Numbered from the stretch's first letter, positions 1 through 6,395 are shown. The stretch is DNA of 13,945 nucleotides from JAGTRP01 sp050259815 (GCA_050259815.1 JBLNBI010000306.1:1-13945); one strand, 5' to 3'. Translations and numbers: made by a program. The notes: a model not told the origin generated them from the sequence alone.

Positions 1-49
1 ATGGCCGCCCCCGAAGCCGATGGAAATCAGCCTGTTTGCCTGCCGAGGA

Positions 50-724
50 TCAAATCCCCGCGTGCTGCCGGAAAGCCGCCAGCTGCGCGATGCTCAAGAT
101 TGGAAACCCGCGGCGCTTGGCAAAATCCCGCGCCGCCCGACCGCGCATCATGGAGCCGTCCGGGTGCATCAGTTCGCAAAGCACCGCCGCCGGCTTGAAT
201 CCCGCGAGGCGAGCGAGGTCCACCGAACCTTCGGTGTGCCCTCGCCGTCCGAGGACTCCCTGCGGATGAGCTCTCAGCGGGAAGACGTGTCCCGGACTGA
301 CTAGGTCTTCCGGCTGCGCAGCGTCGGCAATCGCCGCCCGGATGGTCGTCAGGCGGTCGAGAGCGGAGACGCCGGTGCTGACGCCGTGGCGGGCTTCGAT
401 ACTGACGGTAAATGCGGTGCGGAACCGGCTTTCGTTGGAGACCACCATGGGCGGCAACTGGAGACGACGGACACGCGCTTCATCCAGGCAGAGGCAGACG
501 ATGCCGCTGCATTCCCGGATGAAGAGCGCCATCATCGCTTCATCCATGACTTCGGCCGGGATGACAAGATCGCACTCGTCTTCCCGGTCGTTGTCATCGA
601 ACAGCGCGACCGCCCGGCCGCTGCGGACGGCCCGGATGGCATCATTGACGGCCGTCTGGACGGCGGCAAGGTTGATAGGGGATGGATTTTCGGCTGCGAT
701 GGCCGTGGATGCTGCAACAGACAT
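50..724 (-). CDS. ribB: 3,4-dihydroxy-2-butanone 4-phosphate synthase
   Basis: A 224-residue protein that by family would convert ribulose 5-phosphate to 3,4-dihydroxy-2-butanone 4-phosphate plus formate, supplying the four-carbon unit of riboflavin. The acidic metal/substrate loop DDNDREDECD (43-52), SGIVCL (73-78), the GVSTGVSALDR region (114-124), PGHVFPLR (144-151), RGHTE (161-165, metal-binding His163) and CEL (183-185, Glu184) are all visible. The length suits a stand-alone RibB such as that of E. coli (217 aa), with no GTP cyclohydrolase II domain fused. I chose the ATG at 724 because AGGAG (736-732) lies 7 nt ahead and residues upstream of it do not resemble the family. An FMN riboswitch precedes it. 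Oddities: the normally invariant Gly of the EGD motif is Cys51, and the Gly usual before TAFTVSI is Arg102. The family call is secure; full activity is likely but not certain. Confidence 0.93.
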   Translation of the reverse strand: MSVAASTAIAAENPSPINLAAVQTAVNDAIRAVRSGRAVALFDDNDREDECDLVIPAEVMDEAMMALFIRECSGIVCLCLDEARVRRLQLPPMVVSNESRFRTAFTVSIEARHGVSTGVSALDRLTTIRAAIADAAQPEDLVSPGHVFPLRAHPQGVLGRRGHTEGSVDLARLAGFKPAAVLCELMHPDGSMMRGRAARDFAKRRGFPILSIAQLAAFRQHAGI

Positions 725-761
725 TGAAACGCTCCTGACAAAGGTTGCAAGAAACGTTTCA
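725..761 (-). promoter_or_regulatory. Inverted repeat enclosing the ribB Shine-Dalgarno
   Basis: In the mRNA sense TGAAACG (761-755) and CGTTTCA (731-725) form a perfect 7-bp inverted repeat. The loop carries the SD AGGAG (736-732) and the 3' arm abuts the ATG at 724. This is a plausible expression platform through which the upstream riboswitch controls ribB translation. The pairing is seen; its role is inferred. Confidence 0.5.
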
Positions 762-865
762 GGGGGACGCGCCAATACGCTTGGCCTGCCACCCACGCAC
801 CGAAGCACGGCTGGTGGCCAACCAAGAGCAAACGCCGGCAACGGTCCCTGGGACCGGCCGGTGTG

Positions 866-1003
866 CGCCTTCTTTCATCCGGACTGTAACCGTCGGCTCC
901 GGCTTTTCACCGGATCTGCTGACCCCGCATTGCTGCGGGCGCTCGCGGGCTCGACGGACAGGCCATCCTACCGCCGGTGGGGACTTCCACCCCGCCCTGA
1001 AGA
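866..1003 (-). promoter_or_regulatory. FMN riboswitch (RFN element)
   Basis: Read on the minus strand, the region has the hallmark RFN blocks in order: CCCCACCGGCGGTA (982-969), GCCCGCGAGCGC (950-939), GATCCGGTGA near 916-907, GAGCCGACGGTTACAG around 900-885 and GTCCGGATGAAAGAAG around 886-871. It is the leader of ribB, so it should bind FMN and repress ribB when flavin is plentiful. No U-tract terminator follows; the quasi-palindrome CGGTCCCTGGGACCG (842-856) and the SD-enclosing repeat point to translational control. Identification is confident; exact ends are approximate. Confidence 0.96.
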
Positions 1004-1025
1004 CGATGTAATGCCCGACCGATGC

Positions 1026-1955
1026 TCAGCTCCGGTACGGGCACCGCAATTGTATGCCAGATAGCAGCCCCTGCTCTTCCTCCACCAAATCGGCCAGCAA
1101 ATCTGCAATCACGCGGACGCGGGGAGAACGTTTGACATCCGGATGCATCACCAGCCAGATTTGGCGTACTGTCGGACAAATCGGCTCAGGAACCAGCGTC
1201 AAAGCCGTATCGTGCGCAGCCATGAAATGGGGCAGGACCGCGATTCCCAAACCAACGCAGGCCGCATGAAGCAAAGCAGCAAGGTCATTGCTGCGGAAGA
1301 TGAAGCGCCGATCCCCTGCAACTTGATTGAGCCAACGCTGCTGGGGCACTTGGATAAGGCTGTCGTCGTAGCCAAGGAACTCCCACTCGGCCTCGGGTCG
1401 ATCCGTATAGCCGCGGGCGGCGTAAAGACCATACCCCATTTCGCCAATGCATCGGGCGACGAGCCCCGGTGCCGTGGGTCGAGACATGCGAATTGCCAGA
1501 TCCGCCTCACCGCGCGCCAAATTCGCATCCCGAGATTCACCAATTATTTCCAGATCGATGTTTCTCCATTCGGAGCGCACCTTGGCAAGCCTCGGAACAA
1601 GGAAATGTCCGGCCAGAGCGGGCGGCGCAGAAACACGTACCGTGCCCTGTAACGAGGATACCCCTAGGGCCACTCTCGAAAACGTCTGCGCTTCGTCGTC
1701 AAGGCGCATGGCCTGGGCGACAAGCGTTTCGCCTTCCGCCGTCAAGGACCACCCTTTGGGCAGGCGATCGAACAGGCGAATTCCCAATGATTGTTCCAAA
1801 GCCTCTACCCGGCGGGAGACGGTCGAATGTTCTACGCCAAGTTTTCGGGCAGCGCCCGAGAGGCTGCCGATTCTCGCCAATTCAAGGAAATACCGGACAT
1901 CGTCCCATTGCAGACGGGATTTCTCGGAAGCTCGCTGATCCGTTTGTTTTTGCAC
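1026..1955 (-). CDS. LysR-family transcriptional regulator
   Basis: A 309-residue LysR-type regulator. The N-terminal winged helix-turn-helix covers about residues 16-76 (LQWDDVRYFLELARIGSLSG, then AARKLGVEHSTVSRRVEALE). An effector-binding periplasmic-binding-like domain runs from about 100 to the end. These proteins bind T-N11-A sites and usually control a divergent gene plus themselves. The start is a GTG at 1955 with no convincing SD; it leaves 15 residues before the conserved LQWDDV, so the true start could differ by a few codons. It is transcribed away from the SDR gene, with a 111-bp shared spacer containing an inverted repeat. The obvious inference is that it controls that dehydrogenase. 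The effector is unknown. The stop lies only about 25 bp before the ribB riboswitch on the same strand. Confidence 0.92.
   Translation of the reverse strand: MQKQTDQRASEKSRLQWDDVRYFLELARIGSLSGAARKLGVEHSTVSRRVEALEQSLGIRLFDRLPKGWSLTAEGETLVAQAMRLDDEAQTFSRVALGVSSLQGTVRVSAPPALAGHFLVPRLAKVRSEWRNIDLEIIGESRDANLARGEADLAIRMSRPTAPGLVARCIGEMGYGLYAARGYTDRPEAEWEFLGYDDSLIQVPQQRWLNQVAGDRRFIFRSNDLAALLHAACVGLGIAVLPHFMAAHDTALTLVPEPICPTVRQIWLVMHPDVKRSPRVRVIADLLADLVEEEQGLLSGIQLRCPYRS
1041..1054 (-). promoter_or_regulatory. ribB: Possible -10 element for the riboswitch-ribB transcript
   Basis: TACAAT (1054-1049 on the minus strand) would place a transcription start near 1041, about 40 nt before the riboswitch. No good -35 hexamer is seen at 16-18 nt. 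It lies just ahead of the lysR stop codon, so the promoter would sit at the 3' end of that gene. Tentative. Confidence 0.2.
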
Positions 1956-1978
1956 AGATGGTGGCTACGTATTGGGAA

Positions 1979-2030
1979 TTGATGATCGATTTTGCTCAAT
2001 GTACTTTTGCTTGGCAACGTCAATCATCAA
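1979..2030. promoter_or_regulatory. Inverted repeat in the lysR/SDR divergent spacer
   Basis: TTGATGAT (1979-1986) and ATCATCAA (2023-2030) form a perfect 8-bp inverted repeat separated by 36 bp. Closer in, TTGA (1979-1982) and TCAA (1996-1999) form a shorter dyad. The position between a LysR gene and its divergent neighbour makes this a candidate operator. Only the repeat is observed. Confidence 0.4.
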
Positions 2031-2066
2031 AAGAACGGCATGCCGAAACCAGTTAAAGGAATGAAT

Positions 2067-2807
2067 ATGACCGGAGAATCGAAAGTCGCAATTGTCACCG
2101 GCGGAGGTACCGGAATCGGGCGGGCGGTATGCCTGAGACTCGCCAGGGAAGGTTGTGCCGTCGCTGTAATCTATTCCCGTAGCGCCGAAGAAGCGCGGGA
2201 AACGGTTAATCTCATCAGGGCGACTGGCGGAGAAGCACTGTCGATAAGAGCCGATGTTTCCGATGGTTCCCAGGTGGATGGAATGATCGAGGCTGTGTTG
2301 GACCAATGGGGCCCCATGACTTACCTCGTCAATAATGCGGCCATCACCAAGCAACTACCATTCGACGACCTTGAGCTTGTCACCGACGCGATATGGGACG
2401 ACCTTCTTGCCGTGAACCTGAAAGGCACATTCAATTGCTCCCGTGCCGCAGCGCCTCATATGCGACGGATACCTGGCAGTGCGATTGTCAATGTGGGTAG
2501 CATTGCCGGGGAGACAGGTTACGGCTCCTCACTGCCTTATGCGGTCTCGAAAGCTGCTGTACACGGACTCACCAAATCTTTGGCGAGAGCATTGGCTCCC
2601 CATACCCGGGTTAACTGCATCGCGCCAGGAGCTGTCGATACCCGCTGGTGGTCAGGATATGAGGACAAGATGCGGAAACTCTCGGGCGCCCTGCCCTTGC
2701 AGCGGATTTCAACCCCCGAAGATATCGCCGAGTCGATTTTCCTCTTGCTGACATCCCCATCGATCACTGGACAAATCTTGAGAGCCGAGAATGGGCAGAC
2801 CCTCTGA
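2067..2807 (+). CDS. Short-chain dehydrogenase/reductase (SDR)
   Basis: A 246-residue classical SDR, an NAD(P)-dependent oxidoreductase with a Rossmann fold. The cofactor glycine motif TGGGTGIG is at 11-18, NNAA at 89-92, Asn117, catalytic Ser145 in NVGSIAG, and the YxxxK pair as Tyr158/Lys162 (YAVSK). YSRS after the second strand (36-39) puts an Arg where NADPH-preferring members often have one. Sequence overall resembles FabG-like reductases, but the C-terminus GQILRAENGQTL departs from the usual Gly-Gly ending. The start at 2067 is chosen because AAAGGA (2055-2060) is 6 nt upstream; the ATG at 2061 abuts that SD. The gene is divergent from the LysR regulator and probably controlled by it. 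The substrate cannot be told from the sequence. Confidence 0.93.
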   Translation: MTGESKVAIVTGGGTGIGRAVCLRLAREGCAVAVIYSRSAEEARETVNLIRATGGEALSIRADVSDGSQVDGMIEAVLDQWGPMTYLVNNAAITKQLPFDDLELVTDAIWDDLLAVNLKGTFNCSRAAAPHMRRIPGSAIVNVGSIAGETGYGSSLPYAVSKAAVHGLTKSLARALAPHTRVNCIAPGAVDTRWWSGYEDKMRKLSGALPLQRISTPEDIAESIFLLLTSPSITGQILRAENGQTL

Positions 2808-2837
2808 TTCAGAAGGCCGGATCAAGGGTCGAAAGCA

Positions 2838-2857
2838 GGCCAGCGACAAAGCTGGCC
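2838..2857 (+). terminator. Hairpin after the SDR gene, possible weak terminator
   Basis: GGCCAGC (2838-2844) and GCTGGCC (2851-2857) form a perfect 7-bp stem with a 6-nt loop, 30 bp beyond the SDR stop codon. No T-run follows on this strand, so intrinsic termination is uncertain. Confidence 0.35.
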
Positions 2858-2980
2858 GCGGCCCCATGCGCACCGCCCCAACTATTTTTCACCCCCCCAC
2901 AATATCCATGCTTGGCATTCGTCTACCAGGACATGGACACGACATTTCCACTTCCTCTGCCCCGCGAAGAAACCATCCTG

Positions 2981-3529
2981 ATGGCCGATCAGAACCGACG
3001 CCTGACTGAAACCATCGCCCGGGAAAGCGGGCGACTGGGCAGCTTCATTCGTCAGCGCGTGCCCGACCCGGGCGAGGCGGAGGACATCCTGCAGGATGTC
3101 TTTTTCGAACTGGTCGAGGCCTGGCGCTTGCCGGAACCGATCGAGCAGGTCGGCGCCTGGCTGTTTCGGGTGGCGCGCAACCGGATCGTTGACCGCTTCC
3201 GCAAGCGGCGCGAAGAACCCTTGCCGCCCACGGGACCTGAGGATGGCGACGATGAGACCCATTGGCTGGAAAACGCCATGCCGACCAACGATGGCGGCCC
3301 CGAGGCGGCGCATCTGCGTCGTCTGTGGCTCGATGCCATCGCCGCTGCCCTGCAGGAGTTACCGCCCGGGCCGCGGGACACATTCATCGCCCACGAGATC
3401 GATGGGCGCAGCTTCAAGGAAATGGCGGCGGAAACCGGCGCTCCCCTGAATACCTTGCTCGGCTGGAAGCGGCAAGCGGTCCTGCACCTGCGCAACCGCC
3501 TCCAGCCCCTTTACGACGAACAATCTTGA
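2981..3529 (+). CDS. ECF-type RNA polymerase sigma factor
   Basis: A sigma-70-family factor of the small extracytoplasmic-function class (182 residues from this start). Region sigma-2 is at about 15-78, with EAEDILQDVFFELVEAW (32-48) and AWLFRVARNRIVDRFRKR (59-76), which bind core enzyme and the -10 element. A charged linker (80-110) follows. Region sigma-4 is at about 118-172 (LQELPPGPRDTF, then a recognition helix around 152-170). Start choice is uncertain: TTG at 2912 and ATG at 2933 are also in frame, but 2981 gives the usual ECF N-terminus; none has a strong SD. It is first in a same-strand cluster, 13 nt ahead of a small membrane protein that may be its regulator. The signal and promoter targets are unknown. 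No clear ECF-type autoregulatory promoter was spotted upstream. Confidence 0.9.
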   Translation: MADQNRRLTETIARESGRLGSFIRQRVPDPGEAEDILQDVFFELVEAWRLPEPIEQVGAWLFRVARNRIVDRFRKRREEPLPPTGPEDGDDETHWLENAMPTNDGGPEAAHLRRLWLDAIAAALQELPPGPRDTFIAHEIDGRSFKEMAAETGAPLNTLLGWKRQAVLHLRNRLQPLYDEQS

Positions 3530-3542
3530 ATAGGAAATAGCC

Positions 3543-3917
3543 ATGATGAAATGCTCTACCGAATCCAGTTGCGCCTCCCGCTGCATCAAGATCGGCCTGC
3601 TGGCCGTGGTCGGCATAGGCGCCGTCACCTGGATCGTCATGCAGTTGTGGAACTGCCTGTTGCCCGACCTGTTTGCCGGTGTCTCGCGCATCGGCTACTG
3701 GCAGGCATTGGGGGTACTGGTACTCAGCCGGATTCTTTTCGGCGGCCTGCGCGGCGGCCACCTTGGCCATTGGCGCGAGCGCCGGGCGCACTGGGAAAGC
3801 CTGACGCCCGAAGAGCGCCAGCAGCTCAAGGGAGCCCTCCGTAGCCGCTGGAGCAACTGCTGCTCTCCGAACAAGGCCGAAGTACCGGAGAGCGGCGGCC
3901 AAACCGGAGAGGCCTGA
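3543..3917 (+). CDS. Small membrane protein next to the ECF sigma factor
   Basis: A 124-residue protein with two predicted membrane segments: about 16-36 (IGLLAVVGIGAVTWIVMQLW) and 52-69 (YWQALGVLVLSRILFGGL). A basic Trp/Arg-rich tail with LTPEERQQLK (87-96) follows. The LWNCLLPDLF...WQALGVLVLSRILFGG core is a pattern I recall from uncharacterised small membrane proteins encoded beside ECF sigma factors; I know no assigned function. Cys4, Cys10, Cys14 and Cys107-Cys108 flank the membrane part. AGGA about 8 nt before the ATG supports the start; a second ATG follows immediately. It lies 13 nt after the sigma gene and 16 nt before the phosphoesterase, so all three are probably one transcript. 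An anti-sigma or membrane sensor role is inference from position only. Confidence 0.8.
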   Translation: MMKCSTESSCASRCIKIGLLAVVGIGAVTWIVMQLWNCLLPDLFAGVSRIGYWQALGVLVLSRILFGGLRGGHLGHWRERRAHWESLTPEERQQLKGALRSRWSNCCSPNKAEVPESGGQTGEA

Positions 3918-3933
3918 AACAAGCGAAGAAGAG

Positions 3934-5118
3934 ATGCGCCCCGTGTCCTCGACCCGCACCGAGCGCCGGCCGCCGACTGGGCAGAATGCCCTGCCCAGTC
4001 GCTTGCGCCGCGCCCTCTGGCGTATGCTGCCCCTCATCGGCGGCCTGCATGCCTACATCGGCTGGCGTCTGCTGCCGGCCCTGGACCTCAGCCCCACCGG
4101 CCTGGCACTGGCCGTTGGTGGGCTGGCGATTTCCTCCTGCCTCGTGCCCCTCGGCCTGCTGGGGCGCTTCGTCGTAGCCAGTCAGGCGCTGGCTGACCGG
4201 CTCACCTGGCTGGGCAGTCTGGCCATGGGATTGTTCTCTTCGGTGCTGGTGCTCACCGTGCTGCGGGATGCCGTCCTGCTGGTCGCCGATGCACCCTCAC
4301 TGATCGAACCGACGGCCATTGCCGTGCTGGGCCTCGCCAGCCTGTTCACCCTGGTCGGCTACTTCAATGCGCGGCGGGTGGCCCGCGTCGTCCGGGTCGA
4401 TATTCCCCTGGCCGGTCTGCCGCAGGAACTGGCCGGATTCACCATCGTCCAGCTCAGCGACATTCACGTCGGGCCGACGATCAAGGGCGAATACGTCCGG
4501 GCCATAGTGGACCGCGTCAATCAGCTCGATGCCGATCTCGTCGCCATCACCGGCGACGTGGTCGATGGCAGCGTCGAGCAATTGCGCGACCATACCGCAC
4601 CGCTTGCCGGCCTGAAGAGCCGGCATGGCAGCTATGTTGTGACCGGCAACCACGAATACTATTCCGGTGCGACAGCCTGGATGCGGGAGTTCGAGCGTAT
4701 CGGACTGCATGGGCTGCACAACCGCCATGTCGTCATCGCCCACCGGGGTGCCCGCTTCGTACTGGCCGGGGTGACCGATTTTTCGGCCGGGGCCTTCGAT
4801 GCCACGCAGGCCAGCGATCCGGCGGCGGCCCTGGCCGGCAGCCCGCCTGGACTGGTGCGCGTCCTTCTCGCCCACCAGCCACGCTCCGCCCCCGCAGCCG
4901 AAACAGCCGGCTTCGATCTTCAGCTTTCCGGCCACACCCATGGCGGCCAGTTCTGGCCGTGGAATTTCTTCGTCCCCTTGCAACAACCCTTTACCGCCGG
5001 CCTGCACCGGCTAGGCCGACTGACGGTCTACACCAGCCGCGGCACCGGCTACTGGGGACCGCCAAAGCGCTTTGGCGCGCCTTCGGAAATCACCGTGCTG
5101 CGCCTGGTCACGGTTTGA
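3934..5118 (+). CDS. Membrane-anchored metallophosphoesterase (YkuE-like)
   Basis: A 394-residue protein. The first ~150 residues carry about four hydrophobic segments (near 34-50, 55-82, 92-118, 125-146). A calcineurin-like metallophosphoesterase domain (about 168-394) follows. All five metal-binding blocks are intact: SDIH (175-178), GD (207-208), GNHE (238-241), AHQP (313-316) and GHTHGG (333-338). Such enzymes hydrolyse phosphodiester or phosphomonoester bonds with two metal ions; relatives such as YkuE are membrane-associated, with unsettled substrates. Which face of the membrane holds the domain is not decided by the sequence. It follows the sigma factor and the small membrane protein in close order, so it may be their output or part of the same envelope response. 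The SD is weak (GAAGAAGAG abutting the ATG). Confidence 0.92.
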   Translation: MRPVSSTRTERRPPTGQNALPSRLRRALWRMLPLIGGLHAYIGWRLLPALDLSPTGLALAVGGLAISSCLVPLGLLGRFVVASQALADRLTWLGSLAMGLFSSVLVLTVLRDAVLLVADAPSLIEPTAIAVLGLASLFTLVGYFNARRVARVVRVDIPLAGLPQELAGFTIVQLSDIHVGPTIKGEYVRAIVDRVNQLDADLVAITGDVVDGSVEQLRDHTAPLAGLKSRHGSYVVTGNHEYYSGATAWMREFERIGLHGLHNRHVVIAHRGARFVLAGVTDFSAGAFDATQASDPAAALAGSPPGLVRVLLAHQPRSAPAAETAGFDLQLSGHTHGGQFWPWNFFVPLQQPFTAGLHRLGRLTVYTSRGTGYWGPPKRFGAPSEITVLRLVTV

Positions 5119-5142
5119 ATGTGCAGCACGAGGTGTAGTGGA

Positions 5143-5207
5143 ACCGCACGGTTGGCTTTGGCATTCTTGATACCAAGGGAACCATCTGTTCAAGGGTCTT
5201 GTGCGGT
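5143..5207. repeat. 7-bp inverted repeat in the 5119-5271 spacer
   Basis: ACCGCAC (5143-5149) and GTGCGGT (5201-5207) are inverted copies 51 bp apart in the spacer between the phosphoesterase and the deaminase-like gene. No T-run follows the right arm. It could be an insertion scar, an operator or chance. Confidence 0.25.
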
Positions 5208-5271
5208 GAGGTACCATCCAGGCAGATTCAGCGCAGCAACCCGATAGCATTAGCTGAGGAAAACAACCGAA

Positions 5272-6141
5272 ATGTCGAATCCGCCACTTTTCGCTTCAAC
5301 AACAGCCTATCCGAATGAAATCGATGTGGCACTTAAATTGGTGGAGGTTGTTGAAAACTTCCGTGCGCACCAAACCGGTCTGGTCGGAAAATTTGAAAAG
5401 ATCAAAATTATAGAAGACGGCAAAGAGGCTGCTTTTGAAATTCGTCACCTTCCGATAGAAACCGGGAACATTGGCGCATTAAGTTTCCAATTCTGTGGGT
5501 TAGCCAGACCTATCGAATGGTTTGCCGGCAGTAAATCGGCAAGGCGTTTCATGAAATCATTTATTGGGGCAAGTGGCCGATTCGCCAAGTCCCATAAGGA
5601 TGGATGCATTGTGCTTCCGGAACTGCTTGACGGACAGATAATCACACCCTATCACAAAGCCAAGCACCCCGATCGAGTGCAGGATTCGGAATACCCTTTG
5701 ATAAACGCTTTGGCGTGTGCCATCAAACGATGGGGAGTTAAGCATGCCACAGCAAGCCTGTTTACTGAGCGCCTGCCATGCGAATCTTGCACCGAGGTAT
5801 TGGCAGATTTTTGCGAGAAAAACCCTGGTATTAAAGTTAAGTTGGCATACCTATACGACATTCGCTATCCTGAATTTTATCGCCAACCTCATAACTTTCA
5901 TAACCAACTGAAGTTACGTAATTTATCAATACCGCTAGATAAAATTACATTTGACTCAATCACGGGGATTATCAGCATTCAGCCAACTCATGATGCCGCC
6001 CCTTTGGCTTTTTCATCGAAAGGCAGTTTTGATCATCTAACCGCCGGAAATTTATGCACAAATTCGCTGATGGGAACTAGCAGCGGCACATTGAATCCAG
6101 GCAAACGATTTCCTTCCCAGGCATCCGCTGGACGCTCTTAG
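5272..6141 (+). CDS. Deaminase-fold protein resembling bacterial toxin deaminases
   Basis: A 289-residue protein with a cytidine-deaminase-like zinc signature: DSEYPLINALA (Asp138-x-Glu140) and, 29 residues on, TERLPCESC (Cys170/Cys173), then a strand-helix-strand pattern to about 196. In this superfamily the first motif gives one zinc ligand (His, Cys or sometimes Asp) and the catalytic Glu; the two Cys complete the site. DxE plus LFTERLPCESCTEVLADF most resembles the polymorphic-toxin deaminases of the BURPS668_1122 type. Residues 1-135 are unrecognised; there is no signal peptide, secretion domain or membrane segment. GAGGA lies 11 nt before the ATG. No immunity gene follows directly. G+C is low (hand counts 48% and 37% in two 60-base lines versus 68% in one line of the phosphoesterase), suggesting recent acquisition. 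The fold is fairly sure; substrate and role are unknown. Confidence 0.72.
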   Translation: MSNPPLFASTTAYPNEIDVALKLVEVVENFRAHQTGLVGKFEKIKIIEDGKEAAFEIRHLPIETGNIGALSFQFCGLARPIEWFAGSKSARRFMKSFIGASGRFAKSHKDGCIVLPELLDGQIITPYHKAKHPDRVQDSEYPLINALACAIKRWGVKHATASLFTERLPCESCTEVLADFCEKNPGIKVKLAYLYDIRYPEFYRQPHNFHNQLKLRNLSIPLDKITFDSITGIISIQPTHDAAPLAFSSKGSFDHLTAGNLCTNSLMGTSSGTLNPGKRFPSQASAGRS

Positions 6142-6242
6142 GTAGCCTTAAACGTCTGTTTATCGGCCAAGCCGACCCCTGGCATCTGGCCGGAATCGGG
6201 CAGGAATGGACCGGTTACCTGCCCTTGTTGCACCGGAGATAG
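6081..6242 (+). pseudogene. Possible reading-frame remnant after the deaminase gene
   Basis: From the TAG at 6078 to the TAG at 6240, one plus-strand frame stays open and reads like ordinary protein (for example WTLLGSLKRLFIGQADPWHL). It has no start codon or SD and overlaps the end of the deaminase gene in another frame. It may be the C-terminal stub of a gene cut off when the low-GC segment arrived, or chance. I do not recognise a family. Confidence 0.15.
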
Positions 6243-6364
6243 ACGACATGTACGACCAAGCCGGCCACATAGACAGCGGCAAGAGCCGGGTGCAGATACC
6301 AGAAAACTGCGGTGAGTGCGAAGAAGGAGAGGATTTGGCCTATTTGGCGCTTCACGGGGGTCAC
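6215..6364 (-). CDS. Possible 49-residue membrane protein
   Basis: A short minus-strand frame from GTG at 6364 to TAA at 6215 encodes 49 residues; a second GTG at 6355 gives 46. After a basic start (VKRQ) comes a hydrophobic run (ILSFFALTAVFWYL), then PALAAVYVAGLVVHVVYLRC and a basic end (NKGR). That is the look of a two-helix membrane protein with positive ends. No strong SD is visible and no family is recognised. It lies in the gene-poor stretch between the deaminase-like gene and the MreB paralogue. It could be a real small gene, or a decayed end of a larger membrane protein. Confidence 0.35.
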   Translation of the reverse strand: MTPVKRQIGQILSFFALTAVFWYLHPALAAVYVAGLVVHVVYLRCNKGR

Positions 6365-6395
6365 AGGCTTTTACGTCCGAGGTAAATCAGAGTGC

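Noticed and set aside
1..49. Start of a gene downstream of ribB on the minus strand
   Set aside because: Too little sequence to support any call; no stop/start arrangement with an SD is visible.
342..1064. Plus-strand frame spanning ribB and the riboswitch
   Set aside because: It runs antisense to a clear ribB and across a structured RNA, with no family resemblance.
2892..2898. Run of seven C upstream of the ECF sigma gene as a phase-variation tract
   Set aside because: It is short, lies outside any supported coding frame, and no promoter spacing was seen that it would alter.
3359..4050. Minus-strand frames across the sigma/membrane-protein genes
   Set aside because: Antisense shadows; the plus-strand genes have family motifs and consistent spacing.
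4297..5007. Long minus-strand open frame inside the metallophosphoesterase gene
   Set aside because: The plus strand carries all five intact metallophosphoesterase motifs; this is the antisense shadow.
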